Source: Streptomyces massasporeus | GTDB lineage: Bacteria > Actinomycetota > Actinomycetes > Streptomycetales > Streptomycetaceae | Direction of reading: 5' to 3' | Assembly: GCF_014648995.1 (NCBI RefSeq) | Contig: NZ_BMSE01000007.1 | Coordinates: forward strand, 248,001-312,000 | DNA length: 64,000 nucleotides | Shown here: positions 34,267-44,924 of the stretch, in pieces | How positions within the stretch are numbered: the first letter of the stretch is position 1 | Layout: every line of letters begins with the position of its first letter | Translations under genes and position numbers: made by a program | The notes under the pieces: generated by a model | What the model saw: the letters and a program-made list of their open reading frames with translations, nothing else | Database searches by the model: none | What the model was told of the DNA's origin: nothing

Positions 34267-35622
34267 ATGAAACGCAGCCGCCTCACCCAGGCGGCCGTGG
34301 CCCTCACGGCCGCCGCCGGTCTGGTCCTCGCCGGGTGCGGCGACGCCGATCTGTCCGGCGGCGAGGAGCAGGCCGACCTCAGTGTGCTCGCGACGGACGT
34401 GCCGCAGATCCAGACCCTCAAGAAGCTCACCAAGAAGCACTTCACGGCGGAGACCGGCATCACCGTCGACTACACGCTGCTGCCGGAGAACGAGGCGCGG
34501 GAGAAGATGAACCGCGAGTTCGCCACCCAGGCCGGCACCTACGACGTGGCGAGCGTCAGCGCGTACGAGGTGCCGATCTACGCGGACAACGGCTGGCTAG
34601 CCCCGCTGGACTCCTATGTGAAGGCCGACGCGGACTTCGACCAGGGCGACGTCTTCCCGAACCTGGCGTCCTCGCTGACCGGGGAGGACGGCAAGCTCTA
34701 CGCCGAACCCTTCTACGGCGAGGGCTCCTTCCTGATGTACCGCAAGGACCTCTTCCGCAAGGACGGGCTGACCATGCCGCCGGACCCGACCTGGGAACAG
34801 GTCGCCGACCTCGCGGCCCGGGTCGACGGCTCCGAGGGCGCGAGCGGCATCTGCCTGCGTGGCCTGCCCGGCTGGGGCCAGAACCTCGCCCCGATCAACA
34901 CGGTCGTCAACACCTTCGGCGGCGCCTGGTACGACATGGACTGGAACGCCCGTCTGACCTCACCGGAGTTCAAGAAGGCCGTCGGGTTCTACGTCGACCT
35001 GCTCCGCACCCACGGCCAGCCCGGCGCCGAGCGGATGGGCGTGCTGGAGATCCTGGACCGCTTCGTCGAGGGCAAGTGCGCCATGATGTACGACGCCACG
35101 TCGCTGGCCTCGTCGATCGAGGCCGACAGCTCCTCGGTCAAGGGCAAGGTGGGCTACGTCCCCGCCCCGCACGACAGGACCGACAAGGCCGGCTGGCTGT
35201 GGACCTGGGCCTGGGGTATCCAGCAGGCGTCCGAGCACAAGGACGCCGCCTGGGAGTTCATCTCCTGGGCCTCCTCCAAGGAGTTCCAGGAGCTGGTCGG
35301 CCAGGAGGTGGGCTGGACCTCGGCGCCCGCCGGTAACCGCATGTCGCTCTACGAGAAGCCCGAGTACCAGCAGGCCGCCGGTGCCTGGTACCGGCAGGAG
35401 TTCACGGCGGCGACGGACTCCGCCGACCCGAAGAACCCGGGCGTCGGCCCCCGCCCCTACGACGGCATCGGCTTCCTGGGCATCCCCGAGTTCGCCGTGC
35501 TGGGGACGGCGGTCTCCGAACAGATCGCCGCGGCCATCGCCGGGCAGCAGTCGGTGGACGCGGCCCTGGACAAGTCCCAGGACCTGGCCCAGGCCGCGGC
35601 GGCGAAGTACCGGGGCGGGTGA
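34267..35622 (+). CDS. Orphan sugar/polyol-binding ABC lipoprotein (SBP_bac_1)
   Basis: 451-residue lipoprotein with lipobox VLAGC (Cys24 from the ATG at 34267). The mature part is a CUT1-type receptor (TVDYTLLPENEAREKMN, GEGSFLMYRKDLF, GWLWTWAWGI) similar to polyol/mannitol or trehalose-type binding proteins. The ATG at 34267 begins a canonical signal peptide (MKRSRLTQAAV); a longer frame exists but adds nothing. No CUT1 permease or ATPase adjoins it: upstream is a CUT2 transporter and downstream is convergent acnA. It may work with permeases elsewhere or as a sensor. Confidence 0.85.
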   Translation: MKRSRLTQAAVALTAAAGLVLAGCGDADLSGGEEQADLSVLATDVPQIQTLKKLTKKHFTAETGITVDYTLLPENEAREKMNREFATQAGTYDVASVSAYEVPIYADNGWLAPLDSYVKADADFDQGDVFPNLASSLTGEDGKLYAEPFYGEGSFLMYRKDLFRKDGLTMPPDPTWEQVADLAARVDGSEGASGICLRGLPGWGQNLAPINTVVNTFGGAWYDMDWNARLTSPEFKKAVGFYVDLLRTHGQPGAERMGVLEILDRFVEGKCAMMYDATSLASSIEADSSSVKGKVGYVPAPHDRTDKAGWLWTWAWGIQQASEHKDAAWEFISWASSKEFQELVGQEVGWTSAPAGNRMSLYEKPEYQQAAGAWYRQEFTAATDSADPKNPGVGPRPYDGIGFLGIPEFAVLGTAVSEQIAAAIAGQQSVDAALDKSQDLAQAAAAKYRGG

Positions 35623-35652
35623 CCCGCCCACAACGCGACGAGTGAACGGCGC

Positions 35653-35686
35653 GGGCCGCGCCCCCGGTCACCCGGGAACGCGGCCC
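35653..35686. terminator. Bidirectional terminator between the orphan SBP and acnA
   Basis: GGGCCGCG/CGCGGCCC 8-bp arms around a loop that itself contains a short CCGG/CCGG pairing. It lies between convergent genes. Confidence 0.7.
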
Positions 35687-35708
35687 TCGAACTGCCGTGG
35701 CGGTCCGC

Positions 35709-38426
<2,718 letters not shown>

Positions 38427-38494
38427 GACAGTCTCCTTCATTGATGTGCGCGTACCACCACGATCCTGCCGCCACGGCATCTTGGCCGATCCGC

Positions 38495-38513
38495 TAAGGT
38501 AAGGCTAAGTTAG
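38495..38513. promoter_or_regulatory. Iron-box-like (DmdR/IdeR) sequence upstream of acnA
   Basis: TAAGGTAAGGCTAAGTTAG matches 14 of 19 positions of the remembered consensus TTAGGTTAGGCTAACCTAA. A 7-bp inverted repeat GGTAAGG/CCTTACC overlaps it at 38498-38525. It lies about 70 bases upstream of the acnA start. Confidence 0.45.
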
Positions 38514-38556
38514 GTAACCCTTACCGGGGTGGCGGCTGGAGTGCTCTCTCGGCAGA

Positions 38557-38574
38557 TATCTCGATGTCGAGATA
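38557..38574. promoter_or_regulatory. 18-bp palindrome between acnA and the DUF4236 gene
   Basis: TATCTCGATGTCGAGATA, 8-bp arms, continuing into ACTCTAG. The layout is reminiscent of TamR (MarR-type) operators reported near aconitase genes, and it has the same ATCTC-N6-GAGATAAC form as the site before the HTH-MurA gene. Confidence 0.6.
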
Positions 38575-38690
38575 ACTCTAGTACACGAGCGCCGGATGGT
38601 CATGCCCCGGCGTCCGCCCGTGCGGTCATGCGCGCCCTTTTCCGGGGTATCCGAACCGGGTACCCACGTACGACGGAGGAGGAGACAGGC

Positions 38691-38891
38691 ATGCCGCTCA
38701 CGTTCCGCAAGAGTTTCCGGATCCTTCCGGGGGTGCGTCTGAACATCAACAAGCGCTCCTGGTCCATCACCACCGGCGGCGGAAAGAACGGCCCGCGCTA
38801 CACCCGCAGCAGCACAGGACGTCGTACGACATCGATGGATCTGCCCGGACCTTTCGGATGGCGGCGCACCACGAAAGCGCGTCGACACTGA
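38691..38891 (+). CDS. Small DUF4236 protein
   Basis: 66-residue basic protein matching the short DUF4236 pattern: FRKSFRILPGVRLNINKRSWS, a Gly-rich turn (TTGGGKNG), then RSSTGRRTTSMDLPGPFGW. Function of the family is unknown. The ATG at 38691 follows GGAGGAGG by about 6 bases. It lies between acnA (divergent) and the HTH-MurA gene, and ends before a GTCACCCG/CGGGTGAC hairpin. Confidence 0.8.
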   Translation: MPLTFRKSFRILPGVRLNINKRSWSITTGGGKNGPRYTRSSTGRRTTSMDLPGPFGWRRTTKARRH

Positions 38892-38916
38892 GCCCACCGG
38901 GCGGGCTTGACGTCCC

Positions 38917-38947
38917 GTCACCCGTTCGGACCCCCCGGTCGGGTGAC
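38917..38947 (+). terminator. Hairpin after the DUF4236 gene
   Basis: GTCACCCG/CGGGTGAC, 8-bp perfect arms with a 15-base loop, ending directly at the operator before the HTH-MurA gene. Probable terminator. Confidence 0.5.
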
Positions 38948-38966
38948 ATCTCATATCTGAGATAAC
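38948..38966. promoter_or_regulatory. Operator candidate immediately before the HTH-MurA gene
   Basis: ATCTCATATCTGAGATAAC: ATCTC and GAGAT separated by 6 bases, 9 bases before the start codon. The same word pattern and spacing occur at 38558-38576. Its position would block transcription or a leaderless start, suiting autoregulation by the HTH domain. Confidence 0.6.
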
Positions 38967-38975
38967 CTCAGTCCC

Positions 38976-40505
38976 ATGGCAGACGACTACCTCGTACGCA
39001 TCGGCAAGCTCATCCGTGACGCCCGGCAGCACCGGGGCTGGACTCAGTCGCAGCTGGCGGAGGCGCTCGGCACCAGCCAGAGCGCCGTCAACCGGATCGA
39101 GCGGGGCAACCAGAACATCAGCCTTGAGATGATCGCGCGCATCGGGGAGGCCCTCGACAGCGAGATCGTGTCCCTCGGCTACGCCGGTCCGATGCATCTG
39201 CGCGTGGTCGGCGGGCGCCGGCTGTCCGGTGCCATCGACGTGAAGACGAGCAAGAACGCGTGCGTGGCACTGCTGTGCGCCTCACTGCTCAACGAGGGGC
39301 GCACGGTGCTGCGCCGCGTCGCCCGCATCGAGGAGGTGTACCGCCTCCTCGAGGTGCTCGGCTCCATCGGTGTGCGCACCCGGTGGATCAACGACGGTGT
39401 CGACCTGGAGATCGTGCCGTCGGCCGAGCTCGACCTGGAGGCGATCGACGCGGACGCGGCCCGCCGCACCCGCTCCATCATCATGTTCCTCGGCCCGCTG
39501 CTGCACCGCATGGACTCGTTCAAGCTGCCGTACGCGGGCGGCTGCGACCTCGGTACGCGCACCATCGAGCCGCACATGATCGCGCTGCGCCGGTTCGGCC
39601 TGGACATCGCCGCCACCGAGGGCCAGTACCACGCCCAGGTGGACCGCGCGGTCAGCCCCGACCGTCCGATCGTCCTGACCGAGCGCGGCGACACGGTGAC
39701 CGAGAACGCGCTGCTCGCGGCCGCCCGGCACGACGGCATCACCGTCATCCGCAACGCCTCGTCCAACTACATGGTCCAGGACCTCTGCTTCTTCCTCGAG
39801 GCGCTCGGCGTCAAGGTCGACGGCGTCGGCACCACCACCCTCACCGTGCACGGTGTGCCCACCATCGACGTCGACGTGGACTACTCCCCCTCCGAGGACC
39901 CGGTCGAGGCGATGAGCCTGGTCGCGGCGGCCGTGGTCACCGAGTCGGAGCTGACGGTGCGCCGGGTGCCGATCGAGTTCCTGGAGATCGAGCTGGCGGT
40001 CCTCGAGGAGATGGGCCTCGACCACGACCGCACGCCCGAGTACTTCGCCGACAACGGCCGCACCCGGCTGGTGGACCTCACCGTCCGGCCCTCCAAGCTG
40101 GAGGCGCCGATCGACAAGATCCACCCCATGCCGTTCCCCGGCCTGAACATCGACAACGTCCCGTTCTTCGCGGCCATCGCGGCGGTCGCCCAGGGCCAGT
40201 CCCTCATCCACGACTGGGTCTACGACAACCGCGCCATCTACCTGACCGACCTGAACCGCCTCGGCGGCCGGCTCCAGCTCCTCGACCCCCACCGCGTCCT
40301 GGTCGAGGGCCCGACCCGCTGGCGCGCCGCCGAGATGATGTGCCCGCCGGCGCTGCGCCCGGCGGTGGTCGTCCTGCTGGCGATGATGGCGGCCGAGGGC
40401 ACGTCGGTGCTGCGCAACGTGTACGTCATCAACCGGGGTTACGAGGAGCTGGCGGAGCGGCTGAACTCGGTGGGGGCGCAGATCGAGACGTTCCGGGACA
40501 TCTGA
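38976..40505 (+). CDS. XRE HTH domain fused to UDP-N-acetylglucosamine 1-carboxyvinyltransferase (MurA-like)
   Basis: 509-residue fusion. Residues 8-65 form a Cro/CI-type helix-turn-helix (LIRDARQHRGWTQSQLAEALGTSQSAVNRIE). From about residue 72 an EPSP-synthase/MurA fold follows: substrate Lys/Asn are in SKNACVALL, and the loop cysteine that attacks PEP is in AGGCDLGTR, so catalysis looks possible. MurA makes the first committed peptidoglycan precursor. There is no Shine-Dalgarno before the ATG, which suggests a leaderless mRNA. Orthologues occur next to acnA in Streptomyces (SCO5998, from memory). The enzyme may sense UDP-GlcNAc/PEP and regulate DNA, or the HTH may localise it; this is not established. 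Confidence 0.92.
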   Translation: MADDYLVRIGKLIRDARQHRGWTQSQLAEALGTSQSAVNRIERGNQNISLEMIARIGEALDSEIVSLGYAGPMHLRVVGGRRLSGAIDVKTSKNACVALLCASLLNEGRTVLRRVARIEEVYRLLEVLGSIGVRTRWINDGVDLEIVPSAELDLEAIDADAARRTRSIIMFLGPLLHRMDSFKLPYAGGCDLGTRTIEPHMIALRRFGLDIAATEGQYHAQVDRAVSPDRPIVLTERGDTVTENALLAAARHDGITVIRNASSNYMVQDLCFFLEALGVKVDGVGTTTLTVHGVPTIDVDVDYSPSEDPVEAMSLVAAAVVTESELTVRRVPIEFLEIELAVLEEMGLDHDRTPEYFADNGRTRLVDLTVRPSKLEAPIDKIHPMPFPGLNIDNVPFFAAIAAVAQGQSLIHDWVYDNRAIYLTDLNRLGGRLQLLDPHRVLVEGPTRWRAAEMMCPPALRPAVVVLLAMMAAEGTSVLRNVYVINRGYEELAERLNSVGAQIETFRDI

Positions 40506-40607
40506 GCGGTGAGGCTGCCGGGCTCATTTCGACCTGCACTGCTGCGCGTCTGAAAGGGTCCGGCAGAACGCGCCCACGACCCGACCTGCGTGCCGGCAGA
40601 GTCTCGG

Positions 40608-41303
40608 CTACTCCTGCCCGGCCCGCGGCGACGGCCTGTACGCCGCGCTCGGCTGGGCGAGCCGGTCGGCGAGGTGGGCGAGCCAGCCGCTCGGGGCGTA
40701 CGGGGCCGGGGGGTCGACCTCCATGCCCAGTTCTGCGACAGCCAGGGCACAGTCGGACTCGTCGAGACTGAGGGCGAGGAATTCGTGAAGCTCGCCGACG
40801 AGGCGGGCGACGAGTTGCGGGTCGGTGGAGGTCCGGTAGTCGGCGACGGCCGCGTCATGGTCCTCGAACTCGTCGGGCATGTCCTGCGAGAACCACCCGC
40901 CGAGGAACTGACCGAGCTCCGGGAACCGGGCGTGCCACTCCCAGTGGGTGACGGGCACAGCGGGCGGCGGCACCTCACCCTTCTCGATGCTGCGCCTGAT
41001 GTGGGCACCGATCGTGTGCAGCCACTCCTGCACTTCTCCCTCGGGCAGGCCCACGTCGGGGATGGCGTAGAACTCGCCCAGCCGCTGCCTCAGCCGTCCG
41101 GGCGGGTTCTCGGCGTACTCCCGCACCTGCCGCTCGGCGACAGCAAGAGCCCAGGGACGGGTGTGCCACGTTTGCCGGAGGTAGGCCGTCAAGGCTTGGC
41201 CGGGTGCGTCCGGCGTGTCGTCCGCCGACTGCCCGGCATAGGCACGGATCACTTGGTCCAGTTCGCCGTAACGGCGGTCGTGTTCGAGGGGGCTCAGGGG
41301 CAC
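40608..41303 (-). CDS. CdiI-family contact-dependent inhibition immunity protein
   Basis: 231 residues. The C-terminal ~110 residues (FPELGQFLGGWFSQDMPDEF, then ELGMEVDPPAPYAPSGWLAHLADRL) match the CdiI_2-type immunity family seen next to bacterial RNase A-like toxins. The N-terminal half is less familiar. Immunity proteins bind and block their cognate toxin in the cytoplasm. The GTG at 41303 has only a weak ribosome site. It follows the degraded toxin tip by 37 bases, so it probably was paired with that cassette. Confidence 0.75.
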   Translation of the reverse strand: MPLSPLEHDRRYGELDQVIRAYAGQSADDTPDAPGQALTAYLRQTWHTRPWALAVAERQVREYAENPPGRLRQRLGEFYAIPDVGLPEGEVQEWLHTIGAHIRRSIEKGEVPPPAVPVTHWEWHARFPELGQFLGGWFSQDMPDEFEDHDAAVADYRTSTDPQLVARLVGELHEFLALSLDESDCALAVAELGMEVDPPAPYAPSGWLAHLADRLAQPSAAYRPSPRAGQE

Positions 41304-41340
41304 GGGGAAAGACTTTCATGGATGACCAGCGGCGGATGCG

Positions 41341-41679
41341 CTAGAGATAGACGGGGAACGTGGCATGGACGACGAAGCCGTGCGGGGCTGACACGTCCCG
41401 CCTGAGCACGACGCGCGCGGCACGCACGTCGACGGGCTCCCGCCCCGCCAGCATCATCGCCTGCAACAGCACCCGGCCGATGGGGTCGGGCCGCGTAGGC
41501 CAGGACGCCTCGATGGTCAGCCGGGGCCGCGTGCCCTGGGCGAGCCAGCGGTGGATGAGCTGCTCGTTGGCGGTGACGACCTGCTGCGTGGCCCACTGGG
41601 CGGTCTCTCGGTCGGGGTAGGTGGCGGACCGGTTCCGGGACGGCATGGCGGAGAGGACCTCTGAAGTGTTTGGGGTCAT
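41341..41679 (-). pseudogene. Truncated RNase A-like toxin C-terminus (orphan toxin tip)
   Basis: 112 residues matching only the last part of the bacterial RNase A-like (CdiA-CT) domain: SATYPDRETAQWATQQ, LTIEASWP, ARVVLRRDVSAPHGFVV. The His-containing start of the domain is missing. The terminal T-x-Y seen in the full toxin (VVTSYP) is replaced by A-x-F (HATFP), so catalysis is unlikely. The ATG overlaps the stop of the preceding immunity gene (ATGA). It looks like a displaced toxin cassette, as found downstream of polymorphic toxin genes. Confidence 0.7.
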
Positions 41680-42383
41680 GACGGGGCGGTGTGCTCCCGC
41701 TGCATGTGGTCGTCGACGGCCTGGAGGAGGAGACGCAGCGCCTGGGGGGTCGCCCACTCGACGACGGGGGACAGGCGGTCCTCCATTGCCTGCTCCCCCG
41801 GGAAGAGCACGAGGGCGGACTGGGCCTCGGCTGCGAGCGGGGCGAGGAACTCGCCGCAGTAGGGATGCTCGGAATCGACCGCGGCCTGAAGGGAATCCTG
41901 AAGGGTCGCGTATTCCCCGTCGTACACCCAGTTGACCCCGAACCCGGAGAGCCGGGGAAATCTGACGTCGACTTCCCAACGGGACAACGGGAGCTCGTCG
42001 TAATCGGCCTGCGAGTTCTGGGCCAGGGTCCGGATCGTGCTCGCCAGCGAGTGCAGGTACGCGGCGGCGTCCGTTCCGGCGCCGGCTCGTTCCAGGAGGT
42101 CATGGAACTCCTGCGGCGCGGCTTCCGCGTCTTCGGCGCAGAGACCGGCGACATGGTCGAGCAGCGCGGTCACGGTTTCGACGGGACACACCCACTCCGT
42201 CGCAACGGTTGCGTGCGTGGTCCTGATGAAACGCCGAAGTTCGGCCTCGAGTGAAAGCGTTCCCTCGGAGTCCCGCACCGCGGCGGCGAGCTCCAGGACC
42301 CTCCTCATCGGACCGTCGATGAAGAGACGTGTGGTGTGCACTACCAAGCTGTCACCGTCTTCATTGCCACGAACATGAACCAC
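41676..42383 (-). CDS. Probable immunity protein for the adjacent RNase A-like toxin
   Basis: 235 residues, not assigned to a family. Mostly acidic and cytoplasmic, with a segment SRWEVDVRFPRLSGFGVNWVYDGEY. The immunity role is inferred from position: it begins 19 bases after the toxin stop, in the same direction, with GTG at 42383 and AAGG about 9 bases upstream. GC is slightly lower than in surrounding housekeeping genes, as is common for toxin-immunity cassettes. Confidence 0.55.
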   Translation of the reverse strand: MVHVRGNEDGDSLVVHTTRLFIDGPMRRVLELAAAVRDSEGTLSLEAELRRFIRTTHATVATEWVCPVETVTALLDHVAGLCAEDAEAAPQEFHDLLERAGAGTDAAAYLHSLASTIRTLAQNSQADYDELPLSRWEVDVRFPRLSGFGVNWVYDGEYATLQDSLQAAVDSEHPYCGEFLAPLAAEAQSALVLFPGEQAMEDRLSPVVEWATPQALRLLLQAVDDHMQREHTAPS

Positions 42384-42402
42384 GAACGAACCTTACGATC
42401 TA

Positions 42403-44130
42403 CTAAGGACTGACAGGGTACGAGGTGACGACGACGAAGGGCGGGTCAATACCCCTCTTGTACTTCAGGGCGACCTGCACGGAATGCACCTCGCTTGCCG
42501 AGGCGTTCATACCGTGCGAGGTGTAGTCACCGCGTTCCACGGTGCGACCGGTCACCTCGCTCACGGTGAGTTTGAGAGCCGGGTCCAGTTTGGAGTTGTC
42601 GGGGTTCCAGTTCGGGTTGTTGGCCATCCGCCTCTCCACCCTCTTGATCCAGTCCTCGACGCGCTGGGCGTTGTTGATGTCGTCGAGTGCCCCCTGCGTC
42701 AGACGCTGCGCGGACGCCAGATCCTTGTACGTGGAGGCCGACGGGGCGTTCCCCTGGTCCCGCAGGCGCTGCTTCAGCTGGTCGTCGCTGAGCCCGATGT
42801 GCTTGTCGACACCGTGGCTCCCATGAATGCCTTCCTGGCCGGCCAGGTCCAGTGGATAGAAATGGTTCTTGGGATCCTCTCCCGGGACCGTGTATGTGTG
42901 CTCGGTCCTGAACTCGTTCAGTGCCCGGGCGCCGAACGCCTGCGCGCGCGCCTCTTCGGCGTGGAAGGTCGGCGCACTGCGATATGCCTCGTCCAACGGT
43001 CTTACCAGCGCATCGAGACGAGGCACCAGCGCGTTGACCCGCCGGTTGTATTCGGTGACGATCGCGTTGAGCCGACCGGTGTCGAGGTTGAGGACGATGC
43101 CCGCGCCGAGCTGTCCCGCTCCCTTGGCGACCCCCTTCACCACACCCTTGAGGAGGCCCTTGACGTCGTCCATCCCGACACCGTCCTTGAGGTTCACCTC
43201 CACCTTGGGGATCGCCTCCCGGATCGCGTCCACGTAGACGTCCCACACCTCGCGATTGAGGTAGACGGCTGCTTCGGCGAAGTCGTACAGCAGGTCGCCG
43301 ACCTTCTGGGCGGTGTCGAACAGCACCGTCATCACTGGGTGCGAGGAGGTCTGCGACGAGGCCGAGTCGTGCTTCCACTCGTAGCCTTCACGGCTCGTGC
43401 CCCACGCGGTCGTCCCCCACAGAGCGCTGCAGAACTGCCGCATGGCGTCGTGCCATTCGCTGTTGCTCTGCTTCGTGATGCTGCTGATGTGTCCGGTCAG
43501 CGCGGTCTCGGACATCGACAGCGTCGAGGTCGTCGCCATCCACGCCTGGGACAGCGAACTGAGATAGTGCTGCTGCGGGTAAGGGTAGACCTCTGCGACC
43601 TTCCCCATACGGAAGGCGTGTTTCACGATGGGGCGCAGGACCTCGCGGACGGGCTCCGGCACCCACTCCAGGAGGGTGCGGATGATGTCGTCGCCCCCGT
43701 CGTCATCACCCCACTTGAGGTTGGGTACGGGGCCGTAGGCCGGAGCTCTGTCGATCACCTGCGGCGATGGCTGAGTGACCGCCCTCGTTCGCCCGGAGGG
43801 ATCGTTGGCCGCCTCCGCCGTCGCGTAGTTGTTGGCCGTCGTGGTGAAGCCGACCGCCACTCCGCCGATACTCACGACACTCTTGGCCCACACCTCGAGG
43901 AAGCGGTTGCCCACTTTGATGTACGAGGTCGCGAACGCCTGCGGAGCGGTTCCGTAACCGCCGGCGTCCGGGTACTTGTTCAGCTCGTCCATAAGGGTCT
44001 TAGCGCCCTTGTCCATCGGCGTCTGCTGGGCGGCGACCCCCGCCGACACCCGGTGGAGGTCGGACGGCTTGACATCGATGGTGCCGTTCTGTCCTCCGGG
44101 CGCTTGCGCACCCGGCTGTGTGCCGGCCAT
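42403..44130 (-). CDS. Polymorphic toxin with RNase A-like C-terminal domain (type VII secretion style)
   Basis: 575 residues. The N-terminal ~110 residues are helical and WXG/LXG-like, suiting export by an ESX/type VII system. A middle region contains a Gly/Lys-rich stretch (GLLKGVVKGVAKGAGQLGAG). The C-terminal ~140 residues match the bacterial RNase A-like toxin domain: HGSHGVDKHIGLSDDQLKQRL, ASTYKDLASAQ and terminal VVVTSYP, carrying the His and T-x-Y residues expected for catalysis. It probably degrades RNA of competing bacteria. The ATG at 44130 overlaps the stop of the WXG100 gene (TGATG). No secretion ATPase is in the window. Confidence 0.78.
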   Translation of the reverse strand: MAGTQPGAQAPGGQNGTIDVKPSDLHRVSAGVAAQQTPMDKGAKTLMDELNKYPDAGGYGTAPQAFATSYIKVGNRFLEVWAKSVVSIGGVAVGFTTTANNYATAEAANDPSGRTRAVTQPSPQVIDRAPAYGPVPNLKWGDDDGGDDIIRTLLEWVPEPVREVLRPIVKHAFRMGKVAEVYPYPQQHYLSSLSQAWMATTSTLSMSETALTGHISSITKQSNSEWHDAMRQFCSALWGTTAWGTSREGYEWKHDSASSQTSSHPVMTVLFDTAQKVGDLLYDFAEAAVYLNREVWDVYVDAIREAIPKVEVNLKDGVGMDDVKGLLKGVVKGVAKGAGQLGAGIVLNLDTGRLNAIVTEYNRRVNALVPRLDALVRPLDEAYRSAPTFHAEEARAQAFGARALNEFRTEHTYTVPGEDPKNHFYPLDLAGQEGIHGSHGVDKHIGLSDDQLKQRLRDQGNAPSASTYKDLASAQRLTQGALDDINNAQRVEDWIKRVERRMANNPNWNPDNSKLDPALKLTVSEVTGRTVERGDYTSHGMNASASEVHSVQVALKYKRGIDPPFVVVTSYPVSP

Positions 44131-44444
44131 CAGGGCGCACCCCAGCCCCGCAGCACGGCCTGATGTGCGGCCGTGTAATTGACGTGAGAGGTGGTCGCAC
44201 AGGCGTGAAGCCACTTCTGCGCCGCCTGCAGGTCCTGCGCCGAGCGGCCCCAATCGTCGAGTTTGTCGACGAAGACTTCGCGGGCCTCGCCTTCCCAGGA
44301 CAGCACGACCGGGACAGCACGGTCGTAGAGATCGTCGAGCCTGTCGTTCAACTTCTTGAGGATGTCCTCCAATTCGCCGGCGAGTTCGCGGAGACCGGCG
44401 AGGGACACGGTGATGTGGTCGTCATACGACGGCCCGGTCGTCAT
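44130..44444 (-). CDS. WXG100-family protein
   Basis: 104-residue two-helix protein with a central WEG turn (VLSWEGEAREVF), characteristic of EsxA/EsxB-type secreted partners. It is translationally coupled to the toxin gene and probably acts as the export chaperone or secretion partner of the toxin. Confidence 0.8.
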   Translation of the reverse strand: MTTGPSYDDHITVSLAGLRELAGELEDILKKLNDRLDDLYDRAVPVVLSWEGEAREVFVDKLDDWGRSAQDLQAAQKWLHACATTSHVNYTAAHQAVLRGWGAP

Positions 44445-44492
44445 GAATCCCCGTTTCGTGTTCGGAACTGCGCTGTAAGGCCGGCCGCGGCG

Positions 44493-44924
44493 TCAGAACG
44501 AGTCGAGACTGCTGCGCCGACCGTCTGGCGCGCTGCCGGTCCCCGTGTCCGGGTTAGGGGTGGACAGCCGGTCGACCTCGCTGTTGACGTCCACCCGGAC
44601 GCTGCGCATCTGCTGGAGCACATCCAGTTCCTTCTCCGTGAAACCGTCACGACTCAGGCGAACGGCCTGCTCCAGGTGACGCATGACGTCCCTGATGCGT
44701 ACGGCGTCCTCAGCGGCGGCCCGGTGGAACGCGCGGTACGCGGCCCCGGCCGGGCCACGCCAGCCCGCCTCCACGCGGTCGACGATCGCGTCCATGCGTC
44801 GGACCTGTCTGTCCAGGTGGTCCTGCATGTCATCGAGGTCCTCGGCGAGTTTGGTGAGGTTGTCCCGGGACACGCGCACATCGGGACCGTTTCCCTGCCC
44901 CGCCGCTGAGCCTGGTGTGCCCAT
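44493..44924 (-). CDS. WXG100-like protein
   Basis: 143-residue helical protein with a WRG turn (VEAGWRGPAGAAYRAF) between two amphipathic helices and a disordered, Ser/Gly-rich tail. It is first gene of the toxin operon and likely the heterodimer partner of the second WXG100 protein. The gap to that gene is 48 bases. Confidence 0.75.
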   Translation of the reverse strand: MGTPGSAAGQGNGPDVRVSRDNLTKLAEDLDDMQDHLDRQVRRMDAIVDRVEAGWRGPAGAAYRAFHRAAAEDAVRIRDVMRHLEQAVRLSRDGFTEKELDVLQQMRSVRVDVNSEVDRLSTPNPDTGTGSAPDGRRSSLDSF

